DNA of 64,000 bases from an uncultured Pseudomonadales bacterium (lineage in GTDB: Bacteria; Pseudomonadota; Gammaproteobacteria; Pseudomonadales; Pseudohongiellaceae): positions 22,911-86,910 of the forward strand of contig CALKNV010000008.1 of NCBI GenBank assembly GCA_938091935.1, in the 5' to 3' direction. Under the pieces are notes generated by a model that saw only the letters and a list, made by a program, of their open reading frames with translations, did no database searches and had not been told where the DNA came from. The position numbers and the translations under genes were made by a program. Shown here one piece after another: positions 37,853 through 47,153 of this stretch; position 1 is the first letter of the stretch, and the number at the start of each line of letters is the position of its first letter.

Positions 37853-39433
37853 TCAGGCTATTTCGGCCCGTACATGGGCATCCATGCTATTCAACGCCCA
37901 TTGCGCAGAAAGAATTGCACTTTCCTGCCAGGCTGAATGCATGCTGATCTGGTCTCCAATAAAGTAGTGGCGATTATTAACCGGTGCCTGCAAGGTGTGA
38001 TACAGCTGCTCTTCTTCGTGAGTCCAGCCTTCGAAGCGATTACGCGACCAGCGCGCCGAACAGCCCAGCATGTGGTTCATCCGATGCCAGGCGATCGTAA
38101 TCGGTTTCTCAACCAGGTCGCGGAAATTCGGGTGCAGTTTCTCGTGATCTGCCAGGTGCGATTCGATCCGCTCTTCCTGCGTCATCATGGTGTGATACAT
38201 ACCACCACCGTAATCGTAGGCGCCAAGCACGACACCCTTGGCTTTATGAATACCGTTTACCGGGTACCAGAGCTGGCGACTCCGGGTATTGGACCAGGAT
38301 ATCCCACCGTAGATATCCATATCCTCCCAGAACCTGTGCTTCGCCTGGAATGCAGCTTTGTATGCCTCACCGCGACGTACGTACTTCATCGCCTTGACGT
38401 AGTCGTCCGGGAAGTTGTGATCGATACCAACCATCAGATGAGTAGGTATGCAATTGAAGCAGTAGTCAGCCTCCAGAGTGTGGCCCACACCGTCCTGATC
38501 ATAGGAAACATTCACGCCATTGTCGGAGACCTGCACTGAAGTCACCATTGCGCGGTACTTCACTTTACCGCCGACGTGATTCAGGAATCCATGAATAATC
38601 TTGTCCATGCCGCCAGTTGGCTGCATTAAAATGGGACCCGTGTCCCCCTCGTTCGCACCCATGAGCTGACGTCCGAGGCGTGTTTGCAGCAAATCACGGA
38701 AGGCAACCATATCGTTCTGCACACCGTGCTCCAGGAATCCGCCAGCTGCATAGCCAGATCGGAAACTGCCTTTGAATACATCGTCTTCACTCAGATCACC
38801 GAACGAGCGAATCATACCCAGCAGCGTCTCTGCCTCAGACTCCGAGAAAGGCGCATCCATTTCAGCGCTGCTCATACCCTTTGCCATGAGTTCAGCCATG
38901 AAGCCCCGCATGCTGGTGGTGTAATCAATATTGCGGATGGGCTTGCCACCTAGCATCTTGTCGTCCTGCACCAGGGCAGTCTTGTTTTCGTTGATGAATA
39001 CTTCCAGATCAACGTCGAGCTCTTTACAGTAAGCTAACAAATTTCTATGAGTGCTGGGGATACGCGCCGCGCCAGCATTGAAATACATATGTGGCTCATC
39101 ATCCCATTCGCAGTATTGGCGATTGCCAATTTCATCGATGAGATCACCATGACGTACGGTGAAGATGCGTCCACCACAGCGGTGAGAGGCTTCCAGAATT
39201 GTGCAGTCATAACCCTGTTTGGAGAGTTCATAGGCGGCGGTGAGACCGGAGATACCACCACCCAGAATAGCGATCTTGCGCTGGTTGTTACCCAGGTTCA
39301 GCAAATCCAATGAGGCTGCGGTGGCTGACGCCGGCAACAAGTTCAGAGCGGTGCCCACTTTCAACGCCGCTGCAGTGCCGCCGGTAGCGGCGAGCAAGTT
39401 CAAAAATTCACGTCTACTGACGAATCCGGCCAT
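37853..39433 (-). CDS. Tat-exported FAD amine/amino-acid oxidase
   Basis: Flavin-dependent oxidase of 526 residues. The N-terminus is a Tat signal (twin arginine SRREFL at 6-11, hydrophobic stretch, cut near SATAA at 36-40). The FAD dinucleotide motif ILGGGISGLTAAYEL is at 56-70 with the ribose Glu in ILEASHRCGGRI (79-90), and the C-terminus has the family end YFIGDQISMHSAWQESAILSA written in the part about 491-511. L-amino-acid or monoamine oxidases share this build; the substrate is not readable. A strong AGGAG precedes the ATG. Confidence 0.85.
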   Translation of the reverse strand: MAGFVSRREFLNLLAATGGTAAALKVGTALNLLPASATAASLDLLNLGNNQRKIAILGGGISGLTAAYELSKQGYDCTILEASHRCGGRIFTVRHGDLIDEIGNRQYCEWDDEPHMYFNAGAARIPSTHRNLLAYCKELDVDLEVFINENKTALVQDDKMLGGKPIRNIDYTTSMRGFMAELMAKGMSSAEMDAPFSESEAETLLGMIRSFGDLSEDDVFKGSFRSGYAAGGFLEHGVQNDMVAFRDLLQTRLGRQLMGANEGDTGPILMQPTGGMDKIIHGFLNHVGGKVKYRAMVTSVQVSDNGVNVSYDQDGVGHTLEADYCFNCIPTHLMVGIDHNFPDDYVKAMKYVRRGEAYKAAFQAKHRFWEDMDIYGGISWSNTRSRQLWYPVNGIHKAKGVVLGAYDYGGGMYHTMMTQEERIESHLADHEKLHPNFRDLVEKPITIAWHRMNHMLGCSARWSRNRFEGWTHEEEQLYHTLQAPVNNRHYFIGDQISMHSAWQESAILSAQWALNSMDAHVRAEIA

Positions 39434-39660
39434 CAGTTTTCTCCTGTTAGAGCCTGGGTTCGCGCCGCAATGTATAGGGCGTTACTATCACCATTCTTCG
39501 ATTCGAAAGATTAGCATTTTTCTCTCTCCAAAATGGTGACAATTTGTCGCCAAATCAGGTAATTCGGCGCCTCTGGGCCGGTTAGCTGATTGATGCTTAG
39601 CACCAATTGCGAAACTGCATCCCGAATCAACGCTAGTTTAATTAATTCTGGAGTATCAAA

Positions 39661-39975
39661 GTGAGTCTAGCCGATTATTTCCCCGCACAAATTCGTGATC
39701 TCCCTGCTTTTGACGGGCAGTTTGACGCCTTCAAATTGAGCGCAGAAGCTTGTGATGTTTTATTCGGCATCTACCCCGCCGGCACTGTTATTGCACCCCA
39801 CAGCCATGACTCCGATAACGTGGGAGTCATTACCAAGGGCAGTTTGCTACTCACGATGAACGGCGAGACCGAGCGTATTGCCGCAGGGGAATGGTACTTT
39901 GTGCCAGCGGGTGCCGAACATGCCGCGGAGTTTCCAGAGGATACGGCAGATATCGAGCTATGGTTCTCCGCTTAG
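39661..39975 (+). CDS. Small cupin-domain protein
   Basis: Single-domain cupin of 104 residues with both metal-binding motifs: PHSHDSDNVGVITKGSL (about 43-59) and a second around AGEWYFVPAGAEHAAEF (about 78-94). The start is a GTG at 39661 with TGGAG upstream. No substrate can be assigned. It stands alone, transcribed away from the oxidase gene. Confidence 0.8.
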   Translation: MSLADYFPAQIRDLPAFDGQFDAFKLSAEACDVLFGIYPAGTVIAPHSHDSDNVGVITKGSLLLTMNGETERIAAGEWYFVPAGAEHAAEFPEDTADIELWFSA

Positions 39976-39980
39976 AGACC

Positions 39981-40475
39981 TCAGGGTGCGAGACTGGAGC
40001 GCGCCTGGGTACCCCAGTGGCCATTGACTTCGGTGACAATGTATAGCGACTGGTAAGTCCCAATCACTTCATTTTCTGCATTAAAACGCTGAAACACGGT
40101 CGCAATATGGACCTTGCCGGGCGCGGCGAGAGTCACATCTCGCGTCAACCAGTGGGAATGATCCCAGCCTGTTCGCGGCAGGCGTTCAAACGCAGAGGTT
40201 TGGGCGTATTCTTCGGCCGACTCCCAGACCGTGACATTGCCGCTAGCAAACCTGACGTGGGGGTAATTCAGGGTCGCCGCCCAGGCCTCCGCATCACGAC
40301 GGTTAAACGCCAGCATAAAAGCATCCAGGGCCGCCATCGCCTGCGCGATCGCATTCTCAGTCTCTGCTGTGGGCTGAGCTGATACGGTAGCGCTCAACAT
40401 CAAAGCAAATATACCGGCAAGCACCGCAGCAGCGAACGCTTTAAGTGGAGATTTATTAGGTGGTGATTTCTGCAT
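39981..40475 (-). CDS. Exported SnoaL/NTF2-like protein
   Basis: A 164-residue protein with a signal peptide (to about SATVSAQ, residue 34) and a DUF4440/SnoaL-type cone fold: AMAALDAFMLAFNRRDAEAW (about 46-65) and a C-terminal strand YIVTEVNGHWGTQARSS. Such proteins bind small ligands or act as isomerases; no active site is evident. The AGGAG ribosome site is good. Confidence 0.75.
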   Translation of the reverse strand: MQKSPPNKSPLKAFAAAVLAGIFALMLSATVSAQPTAETENAIAQAMAALDAFMLAFNRRDAEAWAATLNYPHVRFASGNVTVWESAEEYAQTSAFERLPRTGWDHSHWLTRDVTLAAPGKVHIATVFQRFNAENEVIGTYQSLYIVTEVNGHWGTQARSSLAP

Positions 40476-40576
40476 TGTTGACTCCTTCCAATGAGCATCC
40501 TGAATGCTGACTCATTGCGGGAATCATAGCGCCTTTCGGGGCGCAAAGCAGCGCTGAACCAGGGCATTTAAACAAA

Positions 40577-41242
40577 CTAGTGCGCGACCTCCTGGTCAGA
40601 CAGGTGGCCCGTCTTTACCCAGATCACTGTATCCTGCTCAACAAAAGGTGTGTGTTGACTCATATGCGGGCTGCGCAGCCACGTGCCAGCCGGATAACGC
40701 CCAAGTTCGTCTCTGAATTCACCACTCAACACGAAAATCTCTTCACCACCAACATGGGTATGCCTGTGGAATTGCTCCCCCGCCGGAAAATGCACCAGAG
40801 CCACTGATTCAGTGCCAAACTCATGCAGCGGCATCACCTTCAAATTGCCCTGGCCCGGCAACCACTGCGCACTGCCAGTGTCGATCTGTACATGGGTCAT
40901 ATCATCGACCTGAAACTGATGAAGTTTCACCAGGATGACACAGCCTTCTTCACTGAATGGCGCATGGACGAATCCAGGCGGGTTTCGGAAATAGGTCCGA
41001 GCGCCAAAGTCACCAGTGTGATCAGAAAAAGTCCCTTCTAACACCAGAATTTCTTCGCCCAGTGGATGGCCATGCTCTGAGAAACTCGCGCCAGGGTCAT
41101 AGCGCACGACGCTAGTGGCGTGGCCACGTTCGGCATCCTCCCTGGCTAAAGGCTTGCGCCAGACACCTGCTTTGGGGCTGGCAACCCACTCGGAATCATT
41201 ACTGTTAACCACGGCGCGTTGCCTAAAATTCATATTGAGCAT
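40577..41242 (-). CDS. ChrR-like double-cupin protein
   Basis: Two cupin domains in 221 residues. The first (about 40-110) has EHGHPLGEEILVLEGTFSDH and the second (about 145-215) RHTHVGGEEIFVLSGEFRDE, both with intact metal ligands (HxH and E). The pattern matches the C-terminal cupin of ChrR anti-sigma proteins, but the zinc-binding anti-sigma part is absent. The ATG at 41242 has GAGGAG upstream; the longer frame to 41398 is unlikely. Confidence 0.8.
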   Translation of the reverse strand: MLNMNFRQRAVVNSNDSEWVASPKAGVWRKPLAREDAERGHATSVVRYDPGASFSEHGHPLGEEILVLEGTFSDHTGDFGARTYFRNPPGFVHAPFSEEGCVILVKLHQFQVDDMTHVQIDTGSAQWLPGQGNLKVMPLHEFGTESVALVHFPAGEQFHRHTHVGGEEIFVLSGEFRDELGRYPAGTWLRSPHMSQHTPFVEQDTVIWVKTGHLSDQEVAH

Positions 41243-41574
41243 AGTGAGCACTCCTCTGACTGCAGAAACGCTCCAGTTAGAGCGACACAGTGTGTTTAGG
41301 ATGAGCATAGCGTTGTCAGGCGAAATTTCCATGACCGCCGCCCAGCGATTGCAGCGTCCGGAGGCGTGAACGCTGCCGGCAATCCGGGATTGTTTCACCC
41401 ATTTACTCAGCTCTGACGAGGCCCCTGCCGACTAAGAAAGCTAACCGGGGCAGTTTCTGGATTGACTGGAACTGTTTCTTCGCCTAAAACTAGAAAAGTG
41501 AGATCCAGTACCGAATAAGCGCTGTTTAAGTCATTATGATACGGCCCTCTCAAACCATGCCCGAATTCAGCCCA

Positions 41575-42522
41575 ATGCGCGATCGACTTCTGCTTACTGC
41601 TGCAATTACTGCCCCACTCATTCTAGCGTTCATGGCCGTGCCGGCAGAGGCTGCTGAAAATGGTTGGCTGCGCGGGAGTTGTGAAAGCGGCAGCGGTATT
41701 TATCGATGGAGTGATGGCAACCGCTACGAAGGGGCCTGCCGCAACAACTCCTTTGAAGGCCGCGGTACTCTGTATCTTAACAACGGGGACCGCTACGAGG
41801 GCAGCTTCAGCAGAGATGCCAAGAATGGCTCTGGCACCTATCACTTTGCAAACGGCGATCGCTTTGAGGGCCAGTTTCGTAATGGCAAGCGCAACGGTCG
41901 TGGCACCCTGTATCGGGCCAATGGCGAGGTTTATATTGGCAATTATCAGGAAGACCGAAAAGCGGGTCGAGGAAGTTATTATTTCCTTAACGGTGACCGT
42001 TACGAGGGTAACTGGACAGCTGACTTATTCGCAGGTCAAGGCAGCTATTACTACAATAACGGCGATGAATACGCTGGCCAATGGGAAGCCGGGGAGAAGC
42101 ACGGCCGAGGTGAATTTAAGTGGGCCAACGGCAACCGCTATGAAGGCCAGTTTCGCAACGACCAGCGTACTGGACTAGGCAAATTTTTCTGGTCAAATGA
42201 CACCCGCTATGAAGGCCAGTTTCGCGATGGCTTACAGCATGGCCAGGGCACAAAATACTGGGCGAATGGCGATCGTTATGAAGGGCAGTGGCGCGATGAT
42301 GCCATGAACGGCCAGGGCACATTTTTCTATGCCAATGGCAACCGCTTTGAAGGCGCTTTTCGACAAAACCAGATACACGGTCAAGGCACCTACTACTTCT
42401 ACAACGGTGATCGCTACGTTGGCCCCTGGCTCAGAGGTGAGCGCGATGGCCCCGGGATCTACTACGACGCCAAGGGCAATTCGAAACAAATGGAATTCCG
42501 TGGTGGTCGGCGCGTCACTTAG
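41575..42522 (+). CDS. Exported MORN-repeat protein
   Basis: About 315 residues: a signal peptide (MRDRLLLTAAITAPLI, cut after AEA near residue 29), then eleven 23-residue MORN repeats and a partial twelfth. Each has the form GxxxxxNGDRYEGxFxxxxxxG. MORN repeats form an extended beta sheet that binds lipids or proteins. Most bacterial MORN proteins are of unknown role. The frame is open from an ATG at 41536, but the start at 41575 gives the cleaner signal peptide. The end is 9 nt from the convergent ABC permease. Confidence 0.85.
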   Translation: MRDRLLLTAAITAPLILAFMAVPAEAAENGWLRGSCESGSGIYRWSDGNRYEGACRNNSFEGRGTLYLNNGDRYEGSFSRDAKNGSGTYHFANGDRFEGQFRNGKRNGRGTLYRANGEVYIGNYQEDRKAGRGSYYFLNGDRYEGNWTADLFAGQGSYYYNNGDEYAGQWEAGEKHGRGEFKWANGNRYEGQFRNDQRTGLGKFFWSNDTRYEGQFRDGLQHGQGTKYWANGDRYEGQWRDDAMNGQGTFFYANGNRFEGAFRQNQIHGQGTYYFYNGDRYVGPWLRGERDGPGIYYDAKGNSKQMEFRGGRRVT

Positions 42523-42531
42523 ATAATTCAG

Positions 42532-43296
42532 TTAGCTGCGCAGCTTGTAACCGGTCTTAAACATCCAGACCACAATGCTGAAGCAAATGAACAGAAACAG
42601 CAGGACACTGCCGAGGCTTACCCACACATTCACCTCCGCTATCTCATAAAAGCTCCAGCGTAAGCCGCTCACCAGATAGAGAACAGGATTCATCAACGAG
42701 ACCGTTTGCCAAAATGGCGGCAGCATCTCTGTTGAGTAGAAACTCCCCCCAAGAAAAACCAACGGCGTAATAACCAGCATTGGCACCACTGAAAGCTTTT
42801 CGAAGTTATCGGCCCAAATGCCCAGAATAAAACCCAGCAAACTGAAGGACAGAGCGGTTAGCACGATGAATGCCAGCATGATGATAGGGTGGGCGATTTG
42901 CAGATCAATGAACAGTGCCGCGGTCGCCAGAATGATAAAACCCAGCATAATCGACTTGGTGGCGGCGGCACCGACATACCCCAGCACCACTTCGAAGGTG
43001 GAAACCGGTGCCGAGAGCAACTCATACACCGTGCCAACAAACTTAGGAAAATAAATACCGAACGACGCATTGGAAATGCTGTTGGTAAGCAGGTTGAGCA
43101 TGATCAGGCCGGGCACGATGAAAGCCCCATAGCTGACGCCACCCACTTCCTGGATGCGGGAACCGATCGCCGCACCAAAGACGATGAAATAAAGCGAGGT
43201 GGTAATCACGGGTGCAACGATACTTTGAATCAGGGTGCGCCGGGTGCGCGACATTTCGAAGCGATAGATTGCCATTACGCCATGCAGGTTCATCAT
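42532..43296 (-). CDS. ABC-2 type transporter permease (YadH-like)
   Basis: Exporter membrane subunit of 254 residues with six helices (about 22-45, 62-84, 105-130, 140-165, 172-190 and 225-248). The family motif ISPLTFLGGSFY-like stretch appears here as [13 protein letters not shown] (about 178-190). It is directly downstream of the ATPase gene, with no base between stop and start region, so they are translated together. The substrate is unknown. Confidence 0.9.
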   Translation of the reverse strand: MMNLHGVMAIYRFEMSRTRRTLIQSIVAPVITTSLYFIVFGAAIGSRIQEVGGVSYGAFIVPGLIMLNLLTNSISNASFGIYFPKFVGTVYELLSAPVSTFEVVLGYVGAAATKSIMLGFIILATAALFIDLQIAHPIIMLAFIVLTALSFSLLGFILGIWADNFEKLSVVPMLVITPLVFLGGSFYSTEMLPPFWQTVSLMNPVLYLVSGLRWSFYEIAEVNVWVSLGSVLLFLFICFSIVVWMFKTGYKLRS

Positions 43297-44274
43297 CTAC
43301 TCTGCAGCTGCGCCATTGACGATCGCCGAATTTTTTCCGCTTGATTCATCAACCAGGTTCACAAAAATTTCTTCCAGGCTGCTCTGAGTTGTATTGAGAT
43401 CTCGAAACTGAATATTCGCTGCCTTCAGATCATCCAGCAGGGCTGTAATTCCAATGCGCTCGCTCTGGGTTTCAAAGGTGTAAGTTAGCTTCATACCATC
43501 CTCAGAGATGGCGAGGTCATAGTGGTTGATCGCGGCTGGCAATGCGGAAAGTGATTTACTTAAATCCAGAATTAGCTGCTTCTTTCCGAGCTTCTGCATT
43601 AGCGCCGTCTTCGACTCAATGAGTATGATCTCACCATTATTAATAACACCTACCCGGTCGGCAATCTCCTCGGCCTCTTCTATATAATGTGTTGTCAGGA
43701 TGATAGTGACGCCGGACTCTCTGAGTTCTTTGACAATCTTCCACATGTCTTTGCGCAGCGAGACATCCACACCTGCAGTGGGCTCATCAAGGAACAGTAC
43801 CCTCGGCTCATGGGCGAGCGCCTTGGCAATTAAAACCCTCCGCTTCATCCCACCGGACAGGGTGATGATCTTGTTATCCTTCTTGTCCCACAGCGACAGG
43901 TCCTTCAATACCTTCTCAAGATGGGTGTGGTTGGGTGCGCGCCCGAACAATCCCCGACTAAAGGCAACAGTGTTATAAACTGACTCGAACGAATCCGTGG
44001 TGAGTTCCTGTGGTACCAGGCCGATGAGTGCGCGAGTCTTGCGATAGTCACGGCCAATATCAAAGCCCGCTACCGTGACCTGGCCGGAGCTTGGCCGAAC
44101 GATTCCGCAGATCGCTGAAATCAGGGTGGTCTTGCCTGCACCATTGGGTCCTAGCAAAGCGATGATCTCACCCTTTTGAATTTCGAGTGAGATGTCCTTG
44201 AGGGCCTCAAAACCACCGGCGTAGGTTTTGCTGAGATTTGAAACCCTGAGAATTGGTTCGTCGACTGCATGCAT
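43297..44274 (-). CDS. ABC transporter ATP-binding protein (YadG-like)
   Basis: Cytoplasmic ATPase of 325 residues for the ABC-2 permease next to it. Walker [10 protein letters not shown] (about 39-47), signature LSGGMKRR (about 141-148), Walker [14 protein letters not shown] (about 157-169) and switch His ([10 protein letters not shown]) are all intact. The extra C-terminal part (about 235-310) is the usual regulatory extension. Likely function is export of a small hydrophobic compound or a polysaccharide precursor; not determinable here. Confidence 0.92.
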   Translation of the reverse strand: MHAVDEPILRVSNLSKTYAGGFEALKDISLEIQKGEIIALLGPNGAGKTTLISAICGIVRPSSGQVTVAGFDIGRDYRKTRALIGLVPQELTTDSFESVYNTVAFSRGLFGRAPNHTHLEKVLKDLSLWDKKDNKIITLSGGMKRRVLIAKALAHEPRVLFLDEPTAGVDVSLRKDMWKIVKELRESGVTIILTTHYIEEAEEIADRVGVINNGEIILIESKTALMQKLGKKQLILDLSKSLSALPAAINHYDLAISEDGMKLTYTFETQSERIGITALLDDLKAANIQFRDLNTTQSSLEEIFVNLVDESSGKNSAIVNGAAAE

Positions 44275-44404
44275 TGGCGCAGCATTATGGAGCCAAGCCC
44301 TGCCGATTACAACGCACTCGCTGGCGCAATAGGCGCCCAGCCCTGCTGTAATTGGTTATACTTTACAGATCTTCGCGATTCAAAACTGTTGCAGGAGCAC
44401 TCCC

Positions 44405-45712
44405 TTGCCCAAGCTATCTACTCATAACTTTCAATTGCTGGTCGTCCTGGCCAGCTTTCTTATAACCATCCAGCTCACTTTCGCCGCCGAGTCGATTGAA
44501 CCCAATATCTCGCCTGGGGAACAGGAATTAGTGGAGTGGCTCGAAGGTGAGGAGAGCGACATGATCGCCTTGCTCGAGCGCATTACGAACATCAATACCG
44601 GCAGCCTGAACAAGGCGGGCATGGCAGAGCTTGCCGAAATCTTCAGCACTGAATTGCGAGGACTGGGATTTAACGTCGACGCGCTGCCAGGCGGCCTGAT
44701 CGAGATGCCAAGTTGCCCTGGCACAAACTATGATATTGACTTGGCCGACCATCTATTGGCCAGCAAGCCAGGCAACGGAACTCGACTACTGTTAATGGGA
44801 CACCTGGATACAGTGTTTCGATTTGATAGCCCGTTTCAGTCCTATCGACAGGATGGAGACAGAGTGTTTGGCCCTGGTGTTGCCGACATGAAAGGCGGTC
44901 TTGTCGTCATGCTTTATGCGCTGAAAGCGCTTCATGAACAGGGTCTGCTGCAAGACATGGACATCAGTGTTCTGCTTAACAGCGATGAAGAAATGGGATC
45001 TCTGTCCTCAAGACAGTACGTAGAGGAGCAGGCCCGGGGACATGACTTTGGTCTAGTCTATGAGTCATCCGGCATGAATAACCTGGTGAGACAGCGCAAG
45101 GGGCTTGGTCAGGCCCGCTTCGTTGTCAACGGCAGAGCCTCCCACGCCGGCGGCGCCCATGAACAGGGACGATCCGCCATCAAGGAGTTAGCTTATAAAA
45201 TAGTAGAGATAGAAAATCTGACTGACTATGAAACCGGCGTTACGGTAAACGTCGGAATAGTCACCGGCGGCGAATCACGCAATACGGTTGCACCCTGCGC
45301 CGAAGCTTTGATCGATCTGCGCTATCCCACTCCAGAACAGGGTATTGAGACGGCAGCTCAATTTGAAGAAATTTTTGGCCAGGTCTACAGCTATCCCGTT
45401 GATAGTGGGGAGATCAGTACCAATAGTTGGGTAAGTCTGCATCGCCCGCCAAAAATCCCCACCGAGGAATCGGATTACCTGCTGGAAAAGACCCGCGCGA
45501 TTGGCAGGTTACTGGGTCAAGAATTAGGGGTGACGGACTCCGGTGGCGGCACCGATGGGTCTCTCAGCCAGGCTGTCGGCCTGCCTACTTTGGATTCCCT
45601 GGGTATTGCTGGTACCGGTGCCCACACCATCAGGGAAGAGGCGCGCCTCAGCTCGCTGTTGGAAAGAGCACAACTCAACGCTGTTTTAATCGCTAGACTG
45701 GCTGCGGAATAA
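44405..45712 (+). CDS. M20 family metallopeptidase (carboxypeptidase G2-like), exported
   Basis: Zinc peptidase of 435 residues with a signal peptide (to about TFAAES, residue 27). The metal ligands are visible in LLMGHLDTVF (about 127-136), GPGVADMKGG (about 154-163), LLNSDEEMGS (about 190-199, with catalytic Glu) and near the C-terminus GAHTIREEARLSS. Closest in build to the glutamate carboxypeptidase type. The start is TTG at 44405 with GCAGGAGCAC upstream. Followed by an MFS carrier at 45813, which could take up the released product. Confidence 0.88.
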   Translation: MPKLSTHNFQLLVVLASFLITIQLTFAAESIEPNISPGEQELVEWLEGEESDMIALLERITNINTGSLNKAGMAELAEIFSTELRGLGFNVDALPGGLIEMPSCPGTNYDIDLADHLLASKPGNGTRLLLMGHLDTVFRFDSPFQSYRQDGDRVFGPGVADMKGGLVVMLYALKALHEQGLLQDMDISVLLNSDEEMGSLSSRQYVEEQARGHDFGLVYESSGMNNLVRQRKGLGQARFVVNGRASHAGGAHEQGRSAIKELAYKIVEIENLTDYETGVTVNVGIVTGGESRNTVAPCAEALIDLRYPTPEQGIETAAQFEEIFGQVYSYPVDSGEISTNSWVSLHRPPKIPTEESDYLLEKTRAIGRLLGQELGVTDSGGGTDGSLSQAVGLPTLDSLGIAGTGAHTIREEARLSSLLERAQLNAVLIARLAAE

Positions 45713-45812
45713 GTGGTTTCATCAGAAGCCGCTCCTCACAGGGGGCAGCAGCTCGGCAAAAAATAGCGACAATAAACGCAGCACAATAAGAACAACAACA
45801 AAGGAGAGCAGC

Positions 45813-47153
45813 TTGTCCAAGACAACTGCCAGCGACAGCCGGGATGCCCATAACGCTTCGGTTGAGCGTACAGCTATTCTCAAAGCCTATGAAAAGCCTG
45901 CGTACCGTTACCTGGTTCTGGGCATCCTCACCACGGTTTACATTTCAAACTTTGTCGATAGGCAGGTCATCAATGTGCTTGCCGAGCCGATTATCGCCGA
46001 CCTGGAAATTTCAGACGGCCAATTTGGCATGCTGTCTGGGCTGGCATTCGCCTGTATATATACAACCCTGGGAATCCCGATCGCGCGCTGGGCTGACATC
46101 AGCAACCGCCGCAATATCGTCGCGATTTCCGTCGCGATCTGGAGCGTAATGACCGCGCTCTGTGGCGCCGCGCAGAGCTTCGCGCAGTTATTCCTGGCCC
46201 GTTTCGGAGTCGGGGTTGGAGAAGCCGGTGGTTCGCCACCTTCCCACTCCATTGTGTCTGACATCTTCCCCGCTGAGCAGCGAGCGACAGCGCTCTCCAT
46301 CTATTCGCTGGGCGTCTACGGTGGCATCCTGGTTGGCACCGTGGGTGGTGCCTACCTGGTGCAGTATTTCGACTGGCGTACCGCCTTCATAGTAGTGGGC
46401 ATGCCCGGCCTCCTGTTGGCCCTGGTGGTTCGATTCGTGATCAAGGAACCACCCCGCGGCATGGCGGAAGCACGCAAGGATGTTGCGCCTCCCGGCTTCT
46501 TCCGTGTCATGAGCTTATTGTGGGAGAGAAAATCATTCCGCCATCTGTCCTTCGCCTGCGCCCTGCATGCTTTCGTGACCTACGGAATGGGAAACTTTAT
46601 GCCCCTGTTTCTTGGGCGCGTGCACGGGATGCCGATCCTGGATATCGGCTGGTACTACGGCATGATTGCTGGGGTCGGCGGACTGGCAGGAACGTTCTTC
46701 GGCGGCTGGGCCTCGGACCGCATGAACAAGAAAACCGGTGACACTACCTGGTACGTATGGATTCCCTTCATCTCCACCGTCATCGCCATCCCGCTGGCGC
46801 TGAATACCTTTTTGATCATGCCCGATGGTTATGTGGCGGTTTACTCCTACCTGTTACCGGTATTTGCCGGCGGCTGGTACCTGGCGCCATGTATCGCTGC
46901 CACCCACTTCCTGGTGGGCATTCGCATGCGCGCCATGGGCTCGGCGGTGCTGCTATTCATGCTTAATTTAATCGGCCTTGGACTGGGACCCATGTTGACC
47001 GGATTCATGAGCGACTGGTTAACGCCTCAGTTTGGAACCGACGGCCTGCGCTACGCCATGTCCATCACAGTGATGGTCAACTGCTGGTGTGCCTTTCATT
47101 ATTTCATGGCTGCGAAAACAATTCGCGAAGACATCAAACGCGCACCTGATTGA
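45813..47153 (+). CDS. MFS transporter (spinster-like)
   Basis: Twelve-helix carrier of 446 residues. The N-terminal helix with NFVDRQVINVL (about 46-56), IARWADISNRR (motif A, about 88-98) and RFGVGVGEAGGSPPSHS (about 130-146) are typical of spinster/4-hydroxybenzoate-type MFS members. The start is TTG at 45813 with AAAGGAGAGCAGC upstream. The same strand and 100-nt gap after the M20 peptidase suggest joint function; the substrate is unknown. It ends one base before the convergent radA stop. Confidence 0.88.
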   Translation: MSKTTASDSRDAHNASVERTAILKAYEKPAYRYLVLGILTTVYISNFVDRQVINVLAEPIIADLEISDGQFGMLSGLAFACIYTTLGIPIARWADISNRRNIVAISVAIWSVMTALCGAAQSFAQLFLARFGVGVGEAGGSPPSHSIVSDIFPAEQRATALSIYSLGVYGGILVGTVGGAYLVQYFDWRTAFIVVGMPGLLLALVVRFVIKEPPRGMAEARKDVAPPGFFRVMSLLWERKSFRHLSFACALHAFVTYGMGNFMPLFLGRVHGMPILDIGWYYGMIAGVGGLAGTFFGGWASDRMNKKTGDTTWYVWIPFISTVIAIPLALNTFLIMPDGYVAVYSYLLPVFAGGWYLAPCIAATHFLVGIRMRAMGSAVLLFMLNLIGLGLGPMLTGFMSDWLTPQFGTDGLRYAMSITVMVNCWCAFHYFMAAKTIREDIKRAPD

